Positions 7,093-14,289 of a stretch of 19,911 bases of DNA are shown here, piece after piece. The notes beneath the pieces were generated by a model. The model ran no database searches, had not been told where the DNA came from, and worked only from the letters and a program-made list of their open reading frames with translations. Origin of the DNA: Geminocystis sp050753365 (GTDB lineage: Bacteria; Cyanobacteriota; Cyanobacteriia; Cyanobacteriales; Cyanobacteriaceae). The position numbers were made by a program, and so were the translations under genes. The stretch spans positions 1 through 19,911 of the forward strand of contig NZ_JBLZFY010000077.1 of assembly GCF_050753365.1 (NCBI RefSeq). Direction: 5' to 3'. The stretch's first letter is position 1. Every line of letters starts with the position of its first letter.

Positions 7093-8673
7093 ATGGCAAA
7101 AGTATTAGTATCTGATCCTGTGGACGAAGCAGGACTTAAAATTCTTTCTCAAGTAGCACAAGTTGACGTAAAAACTGGATTATCCCCCACAGAATTAGCA
7201 GGTATTATCGGAGATTATGAGGCTTTAATGATTCGATCGGGTACACAAGTAACCGCAGAAGTTATCGAAGCCGCAACCCAACTGAAAATTATCGGTCGTG
7301 CTGGTGTAGGTGTTGATAACGTGGACGTACCCAGTGCCACCAGAAAAGGTATTGTCGTTGTAAATTCTCCCGAAGGAAATACGATCGCAGCCGCCGAACA
7401 CGCTTTAGCGATGATGATGTCTCTTTCTCGCTACATTCCCGATGCTAATCAATCAGTGAAGGCGAAAAAATGGGATCGTAAAAGTTACATGGGGTCAGAA
7501 ATTTACAAAAAAACCCTCGGCGTGGTAGGTTTAGGGAAAATTGGCTCTCATGTTGCTAAAGTTGCCAAAGCTATGGGTATGAAAATTTTAGCCTATGATC
7601 CCTTTATTTCTCAAGAAAGAGCGAATCAATTAGGCTGTACTTTAGTCGATTTAGACATGATTTTCAGCGAATCTGACTATATTACCCTTCATGTACCCAA
7701 AACCAAAGAAACCGCAAACCTCATCAATGCTGAATCTTTAGCCAAAATGAAGCCTACCACTCGCATTATTAACTGTTCCCGTGGTGGTATCATCGATGAA
7801 GATGCTTTATATGAAGCCTTAGCTAATGGGCAAATTGCTGGTGCTGCCTTAGATGTATTTTCTTCTGAACCTTTGGGAGAGTCCAAACTAAGAGACTTAG
7901 GTAGTAATGTGGTTTTAACTCCCCATTTAGGTGCATCTACCGCCGAAGCTCAAGTTAATGTAGCGATCGATGTAGCGGAACAAATTAGGGATGTTTTATT
8001 AGGCTTACCTGCTAGAAGTGCCGTCAACATACCCGGCTTAAGCCCCGATGTCATGGAAAAACTACGCCCTTATATGCGTTTAGCGGAAACATTAGGCAAC
8101 TTAGTCGGACAATTAGCAGGCGATCGAGTTGAGAGTTTCAATGTAAAATTAGAAGGAGAATTAGCAGAAAATAGCAGTCAACCCCTCGTCACTGCTGCGA
8201 TTAAAGGTTTATTATCCAAAGCCTTAAGAGAAAGAGTTAACTATGTTAACGCCGCCATCGAAGCCAAAGAAAGAGGCATCCACGTCATCGACTCCAGAGA
8301 CGCAACCATCAAAGACTATAGCAACTCTATCTATTTAGAAGCCACTGGCACAAAAGGCACTCACTCCGTGCGCGGTGCATTACTCAACGATGGTGAAATT
8401 CGCATTACTAACTTAAATGCTTACCCCGTCAACGTACCTCCCAACAATTATATGTTGTTTACCTTACATAGAGATATGCCCGGTATCATCGGTAAAATCG
8501 GTTCTCTCTTAGGTAACTTTAATGTAAATATTGCTAGTATGCAGGTAGGACGTACGATCGTGCGGGGGGATGCTGTCATGGTGTTAACCATTGATGATCC
8601 TTTACCAGAGGGCATTTTAGGGGAAATCTTAAAAGTACCGGGTGTAACCGATGCTTATACCGTCAGTTTGTAA
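7093..8673 (+). CDS. serA: D-3-phosphoglycerate dehydrogenase
   Basis: SerA oxidises 3-phosphoglycerate to 3-phosphohydroxypyruvate with NAD, the first step of the phosphorylated serine pathway, in the cytoplasm. The 526-residue length is that of the long form. The substrate-binding domain surrounds the Rossmann domain with GLGKIG at 146-151; the catalytic triad of the D-2-hydroxyacid dehydrogenase family is visible as R230 (NCSRGG), E259 (SSEP) and H278 (LTPHLGAST). An intervening allosteric substrate-binding domain (about 310-445) is followed by an ACT domain (about 452-526, LHRDMPGIIGKIGSLL), the usual serine-sensing site. The ATG at 7093 fits the family start. It appears to be a single-gene unit between two repeat-rich spacers. 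Confidence 0.96.
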   Translation: MAKVLVSDPVDEAGLKILSQVAQVDVKTGLSPTELAGIIGDYEALMIRSGTQVTAEVIEAATQLKIIGRAGVGVDNVDVPSATRKGIVVVNSPEGNTIAAAEHALAMMMSLSRYIPDANQSVKAKKWDRKSYMGSEIYKKTLGVVGLGKIGSHVAKVAKAMGMKILAYDPFISQERANQLGCTLVDLDMIFSESDYITLHVPKTKETANLINAESLAKMKPTTRIINCSRGGIIDEDALYEALANGQIAGAALDVFSSEPLGESKLRDLGSNVVLTPHLGASTAEAQVNVAIDVAEQIRDVLLGLPARSAVNIPGLSPDVMEKLRPYMRLAETLGNLVGQLAGDRVESFNVKLEGELAENSSQPLVTAAIKGLLSKALRERVNYVNAAIEAKERGIHVIDSRDATIKDYSNSIYLEATGTKGTHSVRGALLNDGEIRITNLNAYPVNVPPNNYMLFTLHRDMPGIIGKIGSLLGNFNVNIASMQVGRTIVRGDAVMVLTIDDPLPEGILGEILKVPGVTDAYTVSL

Positions 8674-8675
8674 AT

Positions 8676-8722
8676 AGTGAGTAATGAGTAATGAGTAATA
8701 AGTAATGAGTAATGAGTAATGA
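8676..8722. repeat. Heptamer tandem repeat (GTAATGA) after serA
   Basis: Six to seven copies of AGTAATG/AGTAATA follow the serA stop. A similar run occurs at 19847-19875 near the right end. From about 8724 a further dispersed-type sequence CATTTCGACTATGCTCAGTG follows. Confidence 0.8.
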
Positions 8723-8785
8723 ACATTTCGACTATGCTCAGTGCAAGTAGTGAATAGAGTCGCTTTAGCAGACGGTAGCTGTTAG

Positions 8786-8805
8786 CAATGTAATTTATTA
8801 CATTG
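8786..8805. repeat. Perfect inverted repeat CAATGTAA/TTACATTG
   Basis: Two 8-bp arms (8786-8793 and 8798-8805) flank a TTTA loop, 113 bp after serA and 40 bp before the DUF1499 gene. The hairpin is AT-rich and has no T-run, so it is a poor terminator; an operator or a small repeat is equally possible. Confidence 0.5.
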
Positions 8806-8844
8806 TGGGTTATTGATAAACACCTTTAATTCTTAATTCTTTTT

Positions 8845-9327
8845 ATGGTATCAATAATATCTATTTTTAGTGTTTTTATTATTTCTTTATCGGGCTTTTT
8901 TTTGGGATCAATTTTTCATTTTGAGGGGCAAATTCCTAATAATTTAGGGGTAGTTGATGGTAAATTATCTCCTTGTCCTTCTACTCCTAATTGTGTTGTT
9001 AGTCAAGATACTGATTCGACTCATTATATCGAACCTTTAACTTATCAGTTCGATCGAACTCAAGCCTATGATAGTTTTGTGAAAATATTATCCGTTGTAC
9101 CAAACACTAAAATTGTGGAACAAACGGAGGATTATATTCGCACCGAATCTCGCAGTAAAATCATGGGTTTTGTGGATGATGCTGAGTTTTATTTCCCTAA
9201 AGATAAAAAAGTGATAGAATTTCGATCGGCTTCTCGTTTAGGAGAGTCAGACTTAGGGGTTAATCGTCGCCGTTTAGAACAAATTCGCCTCGCCTTTGAA
9301 GATTTTAATAAACTATCAAACATCTAA
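8845..9327 (+). CDS. DUF1499 family protein, membrane-anchored or exported
   Basis: The 160-residue product has an N-terminal hydrophobic segment (about residues 3-24) that is either an uncleaved anchor or a signal peptide. The DUF1499 pattern follows: LSPCPSTPNCVVSQ (about 42-55), HYIEPL, then RTESRSKIMGFVDDAEFYF (about 103-121) and FRSASRLGESDLGVNRRR near the end. The two cysteines of CPSTPNC could form a disulfide if exported. The biochemical function of the family is unknown to me; homologues occur in cyanobacteria, proteobacteria and plastids. It is preceded by a repeat-rich spacer and no clear ribosome-binding site, common for cyanobacterial genes. Confidence 0.85.
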   Translation: MVSIISIFSVFIISLSGFFLGSIFHFEGQIPNNLGVVDGKLSPCPSTPNCVVSQDTDSTHYIEPLTYQFDRTQAYDSFVKILSVVPNTKIVEQTEDYIRTESRSKIMGFVDDAEFYFPKDKKVIEFRSASRLGESDLGVNRRRLEQIRLAFEDFNKLSNI

Positions 9328-9636
9328 GTTTACTAATTGAAACAAATAAGAAATAAAAGAGATATAGTCAAGAATTTTATTAAAACTTTGCTCTCACTAA
9401 CCTTAAATCTACCTCATTCGACACAAGAGGAATGAGGAATGTCATTGCGAGTGTTAATGAAGCAATCTCCCCCTCTTTCCTTTTCCCTTTTCTCTTCTCT
9501 CTCTTCATCAAAATACTTTTTCAGCAAACCCTAGTTAACTCAGGTAAAATCTGATTCTCAGGAATGTAACAATATGTTAGAATTTATCTCAATCAAAATA
9601 ACAAAAATTTACAAACTAATTAGGAGAAAAAATTAA
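9328..9636. other. 309-bp intergenic stretch with one dispersed repeat
   Basis: No coding frame is supported here. At 9441-9468 lies a copy of the dispersed GTCATTGCGAG...GAAGCAATC element also found at 13292 and 14144, followed by a pyrimidine-rich run (about 9468-9508). The last part leads to a ribosome-binding site TAGGAG at about 9621 before the next gene. I see no convincing promoter hexamers. Confidence 0.6.
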
Positions 9637-9984
9637 ATGGCTGGTTTATTTGGCTTGTTTGGTAAAAAAAACAATCAACCTCAAGACTCTTACTTCTTAA
9701 CCCCTGATGAGTCTAAAACCTTTGGTGATATTGACTATATGCGTAAATCCAAAACTGTGAAAAGGACTTTTGCTAAAAGTGTCAGTGGTGGAGGCGGTGA
9801 ATTAGTCAAGGAAGTTTCTGCAATGAAAATGACTAAGAAAAATCCTAATCAAGGAGGTTTTAATAACTCTGCCATTGCTAATGATTCTAGTGAATCTTCT
9901 TTTACCCCTGATACTCAAAAGTTACGCAAAACCGATACCAGTATGGATACTTTCCGTAATATGGCAAAGCAAATTAAAAAATAA
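9637..9984 (+). CDS. Conserved small cyanobacterial protein of unknown function
   Basis: The 115-residue product begins MAGLFGLFGKKN, continues with YFLTPDESKTFGDIDYMRKSKTVKRTF (about residues 19-45), a glycine-rich loop SVSGGGGE, a lysine-rich middle and a Ser/Thr-rich, basic C-terminus ending in MAKQIKK. The FGDIDYMR segment resembles what I recall from unnamed cyanobacterial proteins, but I can give no function. There is no signal peptide or clear membrane segment; high Ser/Thr/Lys content suggests a partly disordered protein that may be phosphorylated or bind nucleic acid or membranes. A good TAGGAG ribosome-binding site precedes the ATG. Its stop is 21 bp from the end of the convergent M48 protease gene. 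Confidence 0.75.
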   Translation: MAGLFGLFGKKNNQPQDSYFLTPDESKTFGDIDYMRKSKTVKRTFAKSVSGGGGELVKEVSAMKMTKKNPNQGGFNNSAIANDSSESSFTPDTQKLRKTDTSMDTFRNMAKQIKK

Positions 9985-10005
9985 AAATTAATTAACAATT
10001 AACAA

Positions 10006-10845
10006 TTATCTTCTTGCTCTAAGACTTCTGATTCTATACTGATATTCTTGTTCGTCTAAACCAGCACCATTATAGGCTACACTACTTGGTATTCTTTGGT
10101 CAAGGGCAACTGCTCGATCGATCGCATTAGGATGGGTACTCAATAAAGTGGGTACTCTACCACTGGATTTTGCTAATTTTCGCATAAAATCAACCATTGC
10201 TCTGGGTGCATAACCAGCAGATTTGAGCATATCTAAACCAAGATTATCCGCTTCGTATTCATCTTGACGACTATGGGGCAGATTGACAGCTAAATTCACC
10301 CCTAACCTTACTATATTAGTTTGATCTAAACCAGTGGCAGTTAACAATCCTTGAGTAATAGCTTGTTGACGTATTTGTTTTTGTGAATGACGAGCCACAA
10401 CATGACCAATTTCATGAGCAATTACACTAGCTAATTGAGCTTCATTGGAAGCAGTAGTAATTAAACCCGTATGTAAATAAATAAATCCTCCCATGGTAGC
10501 AAAGGCATTGACATCAGGATTATCAACAATTTCAAATTGAAAAGGTAAATTCGGACGACTGCTGACGGCGACTAATCGTCTGCCTATTTGATTGATATAA
10601 CTAGATAATTCAGGATTTTGATATAATCTAACATTATTCTGAGATAATATTTGTTGACGCATCTGAGAGCCTAATTGTACCTCTTGTTGATCACTCAAAT
10701 TACTAATCTGAATTACTTGTATTCCTCGAAACAGTAAATCCCCCCAAGGGAAGGCATAACTAACATTAGCATTAGTGAAAATTAAGGTTAACGCCACAGT
10801 GAAGGAGATAAAGGGATATAAAATTTTTCGTTTTAATTTAAGCAT
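10006..10845 (-). CDS. Exported M48-family zinc metalloprotease
   Basis: The 279-residue product has a typical signal peptide (basic MLKLKRK, hydrophobic core, probable cleavage after VSYA at residue 31), so it acts outside the cytoplasm. The zinc-binding HEIGH motif is at 144-148 and the third ligand is E196 in EYEAD, the order expected in M48 peptidases. The GGFIYLHTGLI strand and LSTHPNAIDR near the C-terminus are also characteristic. BepA/LoiP-type homologues take part in envelope protein quality control; this role is inferred. I chose ATG 10845; the frame extends three codons to a TTG at 10854 without better start signals. It is convergent with the small gene at 9637 and divergent from the decayed region before ndhF3. 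Confidence 0.88.
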   Translation of the reverse strand: MLKLKRKILYPFISFTVALTLIFTNANVSYAFPWGDLLFRGIQVIQISNLSDQQEVQLGSQMRQQILSQNNVRLYQNPELSSYINQIGRRLVAVSSRPNLPFQFEIVDNPDVNAFATMGGFIYLHTGLITTASNEAQLASVIAHEIGHVVARHSQKQIRQQAITQGLLTATGLDQTNIVRLGVNLAVNLPHSRQDEYEADNLGLDMLKSAGYAPRAMVDFMRKLAKSSGRVPTLLSTHPNAIDRAVALDQRIPSSVAYNGAGLDEQEYQYRIRSLRARR

Positions 10846-10976
10846 AGTTATCAAAAATATAATTCATCAATCTGGTATTCTTGACGAACATCTTTCATTA
10901 TTGTTTCTGATATAGAAAATCATCTATTATCTAATATTTACTATAGACTATTTACTATAGACTATTTACTTAGGTT

Positions 10977-11135
10977 ATGTTAGATAGTTTTTTTGTGTGT
11001 GGATTAGCTAGTTTAGGGCAAAATTGTGTCATTGCCTTGAAAAAATTTGGGGTGAAAGTGGTAGTTATCGAAAAAAATCCTCCTCCCGATGACGAAATTC
11101 GCCATTTATTGCCCCTTCTGTTTCTGCTTTTTTAA
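10977..11135 (+). pseudogene. N-terminal stump of a TrkA-N/RCK-type protein
   Basis: ATG 10977 opens a 52-codon frame beginning MLDSFFVCGLASLGQNCVIA followed by a valine-rich strand and an acidic residue (VVVIEK). This is the first beta-alpha-beta unit of an NAD-binding TrkA-N (RCK) domain, with G-L-x-S-L-G as the dinucleotide loop. After about position 11090 the sequence stops being RCK-like and runs into DNA of a different, opposite-strand gene stump. The gene is therefore a small remnant of a potassium-channel or transporter regulatory protein. Confidence 0.6.
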
Positions 11136-11196
11136 CTAACTCTAAAAGATGATGAGAATCTATATTCTGATTGACTGTAATCATTGATTTCTCCAT
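11065..11196 (-). pseudogene. N-terminal stump of a Phd/YefM-like antitoxin
   Basis: On the minus strand ATG 11196 (or ATG 11184) starts MITVNQNIDSHHLLELVKK followed by AETEG, which resembles the beginning of cyanobacterial Phd/YefM-type antitoxins. The homology ends at about 11100, where the frame enters DNA from the TrkA-N stump and stops at 11065. The two stumps are thus fused tail to tail at about 11090-11100, as expected from one deletion that removed the rest of both genes. No toxin gene remains. Confidence 0.55.
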
Positions 11197-11313
11197 TTTG
11201 TAATCATTTTTATTCTATTATAAAGTCGATCGAATTAATTACACTGAGATAGAAACAAGCGACATCATAAGAAAATATTAAGCTAAGTATTATTCATATT
11301 TTGCTTATTATCA

Positions 11314-11342
11314 TTGACAATATTCTATTGACTCATTATCAT
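11314..11342 (+). promoter_or_regulatory. Candidate promoter of the ndhF3 operon with flanking direct repeats
   Basis: A perfect -35 TTGACA (11314-11319) and -10 TATCAT (11337-11342) are 17 bp apart. Transcription would start near 11349, giving a leader of about 88 nt before ATG 11437. The hexamers are embedded in direct repeats: ATTATCAT overlapping each hexamer (11307-11314 and 11335-11342) and ATTGAC twice, 14 bp apart. In other cyanobacteria this operon is repressed at high CO2 by the LysR-type regulator CcmR/NdhR; the repeats could be its operator, but I cannot match its motif with confidence. Confidence 0.5.
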
Positions 11343-11436
11343 AGATACACAAAAATCAATAGTTATTATCGATCGAACTTAATTATTCATCAGCACTTAC
11401 AATTATCGTTTATTGTCAAGTATTAATTTTTACAAT

Positions 11437-13254
11437 ATGACTTTTTTTAGTGAAACAATCTGGTTTATTCCTTGTTATACCTTGATTGGAGGCTTAATTG
11501 CTCTACTGTGGTCGCCCGGTATCATACGAAAAACAGGTTCTCGCCCCGCAGGGTATATTAATATTGTGATGACATCTATGGCATTTATTCACAGTGTCAT
11601 CGCCTTATATCAAATTTGGGAAAAACCAGCCCAAGAATTGCGTTTTACATGGTTACAAGTAGCAGGTTTAAATATCTCCTTTGATATACAGATTTCTCCT
11701 GTGAGTGTGGGCGCTTTGGCTTTAATCACAGGGTTAAATGTCTTGTGTCAACTCTACGCTGTGGGTTATCTGGAAATGGATTGGGGATGGGCTAGATTTT
11801 ATGCCCTAGTCGGTTTTTTCGAGGCGGGGATGTGCGGTTTAGTCTTGTGTAACTCTCTTTTCTTTAGCTATGTTTATTTAGAGATTTTAACCCTTGGTAC
11901 TTATTTATTAGTGGGTTTCTGGTTTGCTCAACCTTTAGTAGTATCGGGTGCAAGGGATGCTTTTTGGACAAAACGAGTAGGTGATATTCTCTTATTAATG
12001 GGGGTAATCGCCATTTATCCCTTTTCTGGCACATGGAATTATAATTATTTGGCATTTTGGGCGCAAAATTCTCCCATAGATGCTACTTTCTCCGCTTTAC
12101 TCTGTTTTGCGTTAATTGCTGGTCCTGTGGCAAAATGTGCGCAAATTCCCTTACAATTATGGTTAGATGAGGCGATGGAAGGTCCTTTACCTGCTTCCAT
12201 ACTAAGAAATGCTATTGTTGTGCCTGTCGCTTCCTACGTTTTGATTCAACTGCAACCAGTTTTAGAAATTTCTCCTATTGTTTCTGAAGTTGTCGTGATA
12301 ATTGGGGCAATAACTGCCATATTATCAAGTTTAATTTCCATCGCCCAAGTGGACTTAAAACGAATATTATCTTATATCGTTAGTGCTTATATGGGTTTAA
12401 TTTTCATTGCTATCGGCACAGATCACGATACAACTGCATTACTTTTAATTGCAGTTTATGCGGTGGCTATGGCATTATTGTATATGAGTATTGGCACGGT
12501 AATTATTAGTAACATTAGTCAAGATGTCACTCAACTAGGAGGGTTATGGAAACGTCGCCCGTTAACTGGTATTGCTTTTCTTGTGGGTACATTTGGATTA
12601 GTTGGTTTTCCTCCCCTCGGTGGTTTTTGGATTCTCCCTCGTCTTGGAGATGATTTACTTTCCTCTCAACCTTGGTTATTTGCGGTGTTACTCTTGGTTA
12701 ATGCCTTGACGACTTTTGCTTTATTACGCACTTTTGCTCTAATATTTCTAGGTGAAGCAAAACAAATGACAGTTCGATCTCCTGAAGTATTGTGGGCGAT
12801 GGTATTACCCATGATGATTTTAATGGGGGTAACATTACATATGCCTTTAGTTTTATCTCAATTTAAACTCATTAGTTTGGAGTTAGATTTAGGTATTTTC
12901 TATACTGTCTCAACGGTAATTGGGGCTGGATTAGCTATGATTATTTATGCTAAAAAACCAGCAGATAAAACTATTACTATTATCCCCGAATTTATCCGCA
13001 ATTTCTTTACTTATGATCTCTATATTCAAGAGCTTTATAAAATCACGATTGTGACCATAGTTAATGTTACCGCAAAACTAGCTTATTGGTTCGATCGAAC
13101 CATTGTTGATGGTGTAGTTAATTTAGTCGGTTTAAGTACAATATTTGGAGGACAAGCCCTAAAATATAGCACATCTGGACAATCGCAATTATATATTTTT
13201 TCTATCCTTTTAGGATTAATATTTATCAGCATAATTTTTGGATTAACTTTATAG
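11437..13254 (+). CDS. ndhF3: NDH-1 subunit NdhF3 (CO2-uptake type NdhF)
   Basis: This 605-residue, many-times membrane-spanning protein is the NuoL/NdhF-type antiporter subunit of the inducible NDH-1MS complex in the thylakoid membrane, which couples cyclic electron flow to CO2 hydration. RPAGYIN (residues 36-42) in the first loop is a hallmark of CO2-uptake NdhF; I recall a tyrosine there lying near the proposed zinc site with CupA. The antiporter core shows YLEILTLGTYLLVG with its Glu, KCAQIPLQLWLDEAMEGPLP in place of the respiratory HTWLPDAMEGPTP, and LKRILSYIVSAYMG. ATG 11437 fits the family start; the frame opens further back at TTG 11413, which I reject. NdhF3 rather than NdhF4 is inferred from the downstream cupA and FAS1 gene. 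Confidence 0.9.
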   Translation: MTFFSETIWFIPCYTLIGGLIALLWSPGIIRKTGSRPAGYINIVMTSMAFIHSVIALYQIWEKPAQELRFTWLQVAGLNISFDIQISPVSVGALALITGLNVLCQLYAVGYLEMDWGWARFYALVGFFEAGMCGLVLCNSLFFSYVYLEILTLGTYLLVGFWFAQPLVVSGARDAFWTKRVGDILLLMGVIAIYPFSGTWNYNYLAFWAQNSPIDATFSALLCFALIAGPVAKCAQIPLQLWLDEAMEGPLPASILRNAIVVPVASYVLIQLQPVLEISPIVSEVVVIIGAITAILSSLISIAQVDLKRILSYIVSAYMGLIFIAIGTDHDTTALLLIAVYAVAMALLYMSIGTVIISNISQDVTQLGGLWKRRPLTGIAFLVGTFGLVGFPPLGGFWILPRLGDDLLSSQPWLFAVLLLVNALTTFALLRTFALIFLGEAKQMTVRSPEVLWAMVLPMMILMGVTLHMPLVLSQFKLISLELDLGIFYTVSTVIGAGLAMIIYAKKPADKTITIIPEFIRNFFTYDLYIQELYKITIVTIVNVTAKLAYWFDRTIVDGVVNLVGLSTIFGGQALKYSTSGQSQLYIFSILLGLIFISIIFGLTL

Positions 13255-13291
13255 AATAGGTTAGAAATTACGAGCATCTTATGATAATTTT

Positions 13292-13317
13292 GTCATTTCG
13301 AGAGTAACGAAGGAATC
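13292..13317 (+). repeat. Dispersed GTCATT-CGAG repeat upstream of the carbonic anhydrase
   Basis: GTCATTTCGAGAG at 13292 followed by AACGAAGGAATC is a diverged copy of the element at 14144-14168 and 9441-9468, in the same orientation. Together with the copy at 14144 it brackets the carbonic anhydrase gene. Confidence 0.65.
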
Positions 13318-13386
13318 CTAATTCCTTGATTTTTGAAACAACTGTTTAACTTCTATAGGTATAAACAACCATTGACAATTTTTCTC

Positions 13387-13395
13387 TGATAAAAT
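13387..13395 (+). promoter_or_regulatory. Candidate extended -10 promoter of the carbonic anhydrase gene
   Basis: TGATAAAAT (13387-13395) fits an extended -10 (TG-N-TATAAT with one mismatch). TTGACA at 13372 is only 12 bp upstream of the hexamer and so is not a normally spaced -35. Transcription would start near 13402, 26 nt before ATG 13428. The gene might therefore be transcribed separately from ndhF3. Confidence 0.35.
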
Positions 13396-13427
13396 AGGGT
13401 TAGTAATCAAAATTAAATCATAAAAAT

Positions 13428-14126
13428 ATGAATTTACACCGTAGAAATTTACTGCAATTAGGAGCATTAAGTTTAGTCTCAGGTAGTTTTATTACTGCTA
13501 TTACTAAAGCTAATTCTCAAGAGATAAATCCTTCTAATATCGATAAAAAAAACTTGACACATGAAGAAGCATTAAAGTTTTTATTAGCAGGAAATGATCG
13601 TTTTATCAGTAAACAAAATACTAATCAAAATCGTTCATTCGATCGAATTGAAACAGTAGCAATGGGTCAAAATCCCTATGCAATTATTCTCAGTTGTGCC
13701 GATTCAAGAGTGCCAGTAGAAATACTTTTTGATCAGGGTTTTGGAGATTTATTTGTAGTCAGAAATGCTGGAAATATTGCCACTACTCAAGATATTGGAA
13801 GTATCGAATTTGGCTCTTTAGTTTTAGGTGCTAAAGTTATTTTAGTCTTAGGGCATGGTAGTTGTGGTGCGGTAAAAGCCGCCTTAGATGGAAGTGCTGT
13901 GCCGGGGAGTATTCAGTCAATTTTAGACTATATTAAACCTACCTTAAATAGCTTAACTGCTGAGGAGAGAAAAGACTTACCCACTGCCATAAAAGCTAAT
14001 GTTAAAGGGCAAATAGAGATATTAAAAAAATCTCCTGTTATTAATGACTTAATTGCTGAAAATAAACTAAAAATTGCTGGAGGTTATTATGACTTGAATA
14101 CAGCAAAAGTTAATCTGATTGCTTAA
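13428..14126 (+). CDS. Beta-type carbonic anhydrase with a twin-arginine signal (EcaB-like)
   Basis: The enzyme interconverts CO2 and bicarbonate. All beta-class active-site residues are present: zinc ligands C90, H143 and C146 (SCADSRVP and GHGSCGAVKA) and the D92/R94 dyad. The 232-residue product starts MNLHRRNLLQLGALSL, with twin arginines at 5-6, a moderately hydrophobic segment and a likely cleavage site near ANSQE (about 28-32), so it should be exported folded by Tat into the periplasm or thylakoid lumen. The location is unusual: between ndhF3 (173 bp upstream) and ndhD3 (163 bp downstream) in the same orientation. In Synechocystis, as I recall, the exported beta-enzyme EcaB lies elsewhere in the genome and has been reported to support NDH-1 CO2 uptake. 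Orthology to EcaB is inferred; enzyme class is firm. Confidence 0.92.
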   Translation: MNLHRRNLLQLGALSLVSGSFITAITKANSQEINPSNIDKKNLTHEEALKFLLAGNDRFISKQNTNQNRSFDRIETVAMGQNPYAIILSCADSRVPVEILFDQGFGDLFVVRNAGNIATTQDIGSIEFGSLVLGAKVILVLGHGSCGAVKAALDGSAVPGSIQSILDYIKPTLNSLTAEERKDLPTAIKANVKGQIEILKKSPVINDLIAENKLKIAGGYYDLNTAKVNLIA

Positions 14127-14143
14127 TAAATAAGAGTTAAATA

Positions 14144-14168
14144 GTCATTGCGAGGCACGAAGCAATCT
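14144..14168 (+). repeat. Dispersed GTCATTGCGAG repeat downstream of the carbonic anhydrase
   Basis: GTCATTGCGAGGCACGAAG followed by CAATCT is a good copy of the widespread bacterial and cyanobacterial dispersed repeat. It lies 17 bp after the carbonic anhydrase stop and has relatives at 13292 and 9441. Confidence 0.75.
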
Positions 14169-14289
14169 CATATAATCTTGAAAACTAAATCTGAATTTTA
14201 GTATCACTTTTAGGAATTAATAATTAGGAAATAATCATTTTAATATTCTGATTAAATAAAATTATCAGTGTATCAATAATAAAAAAATA

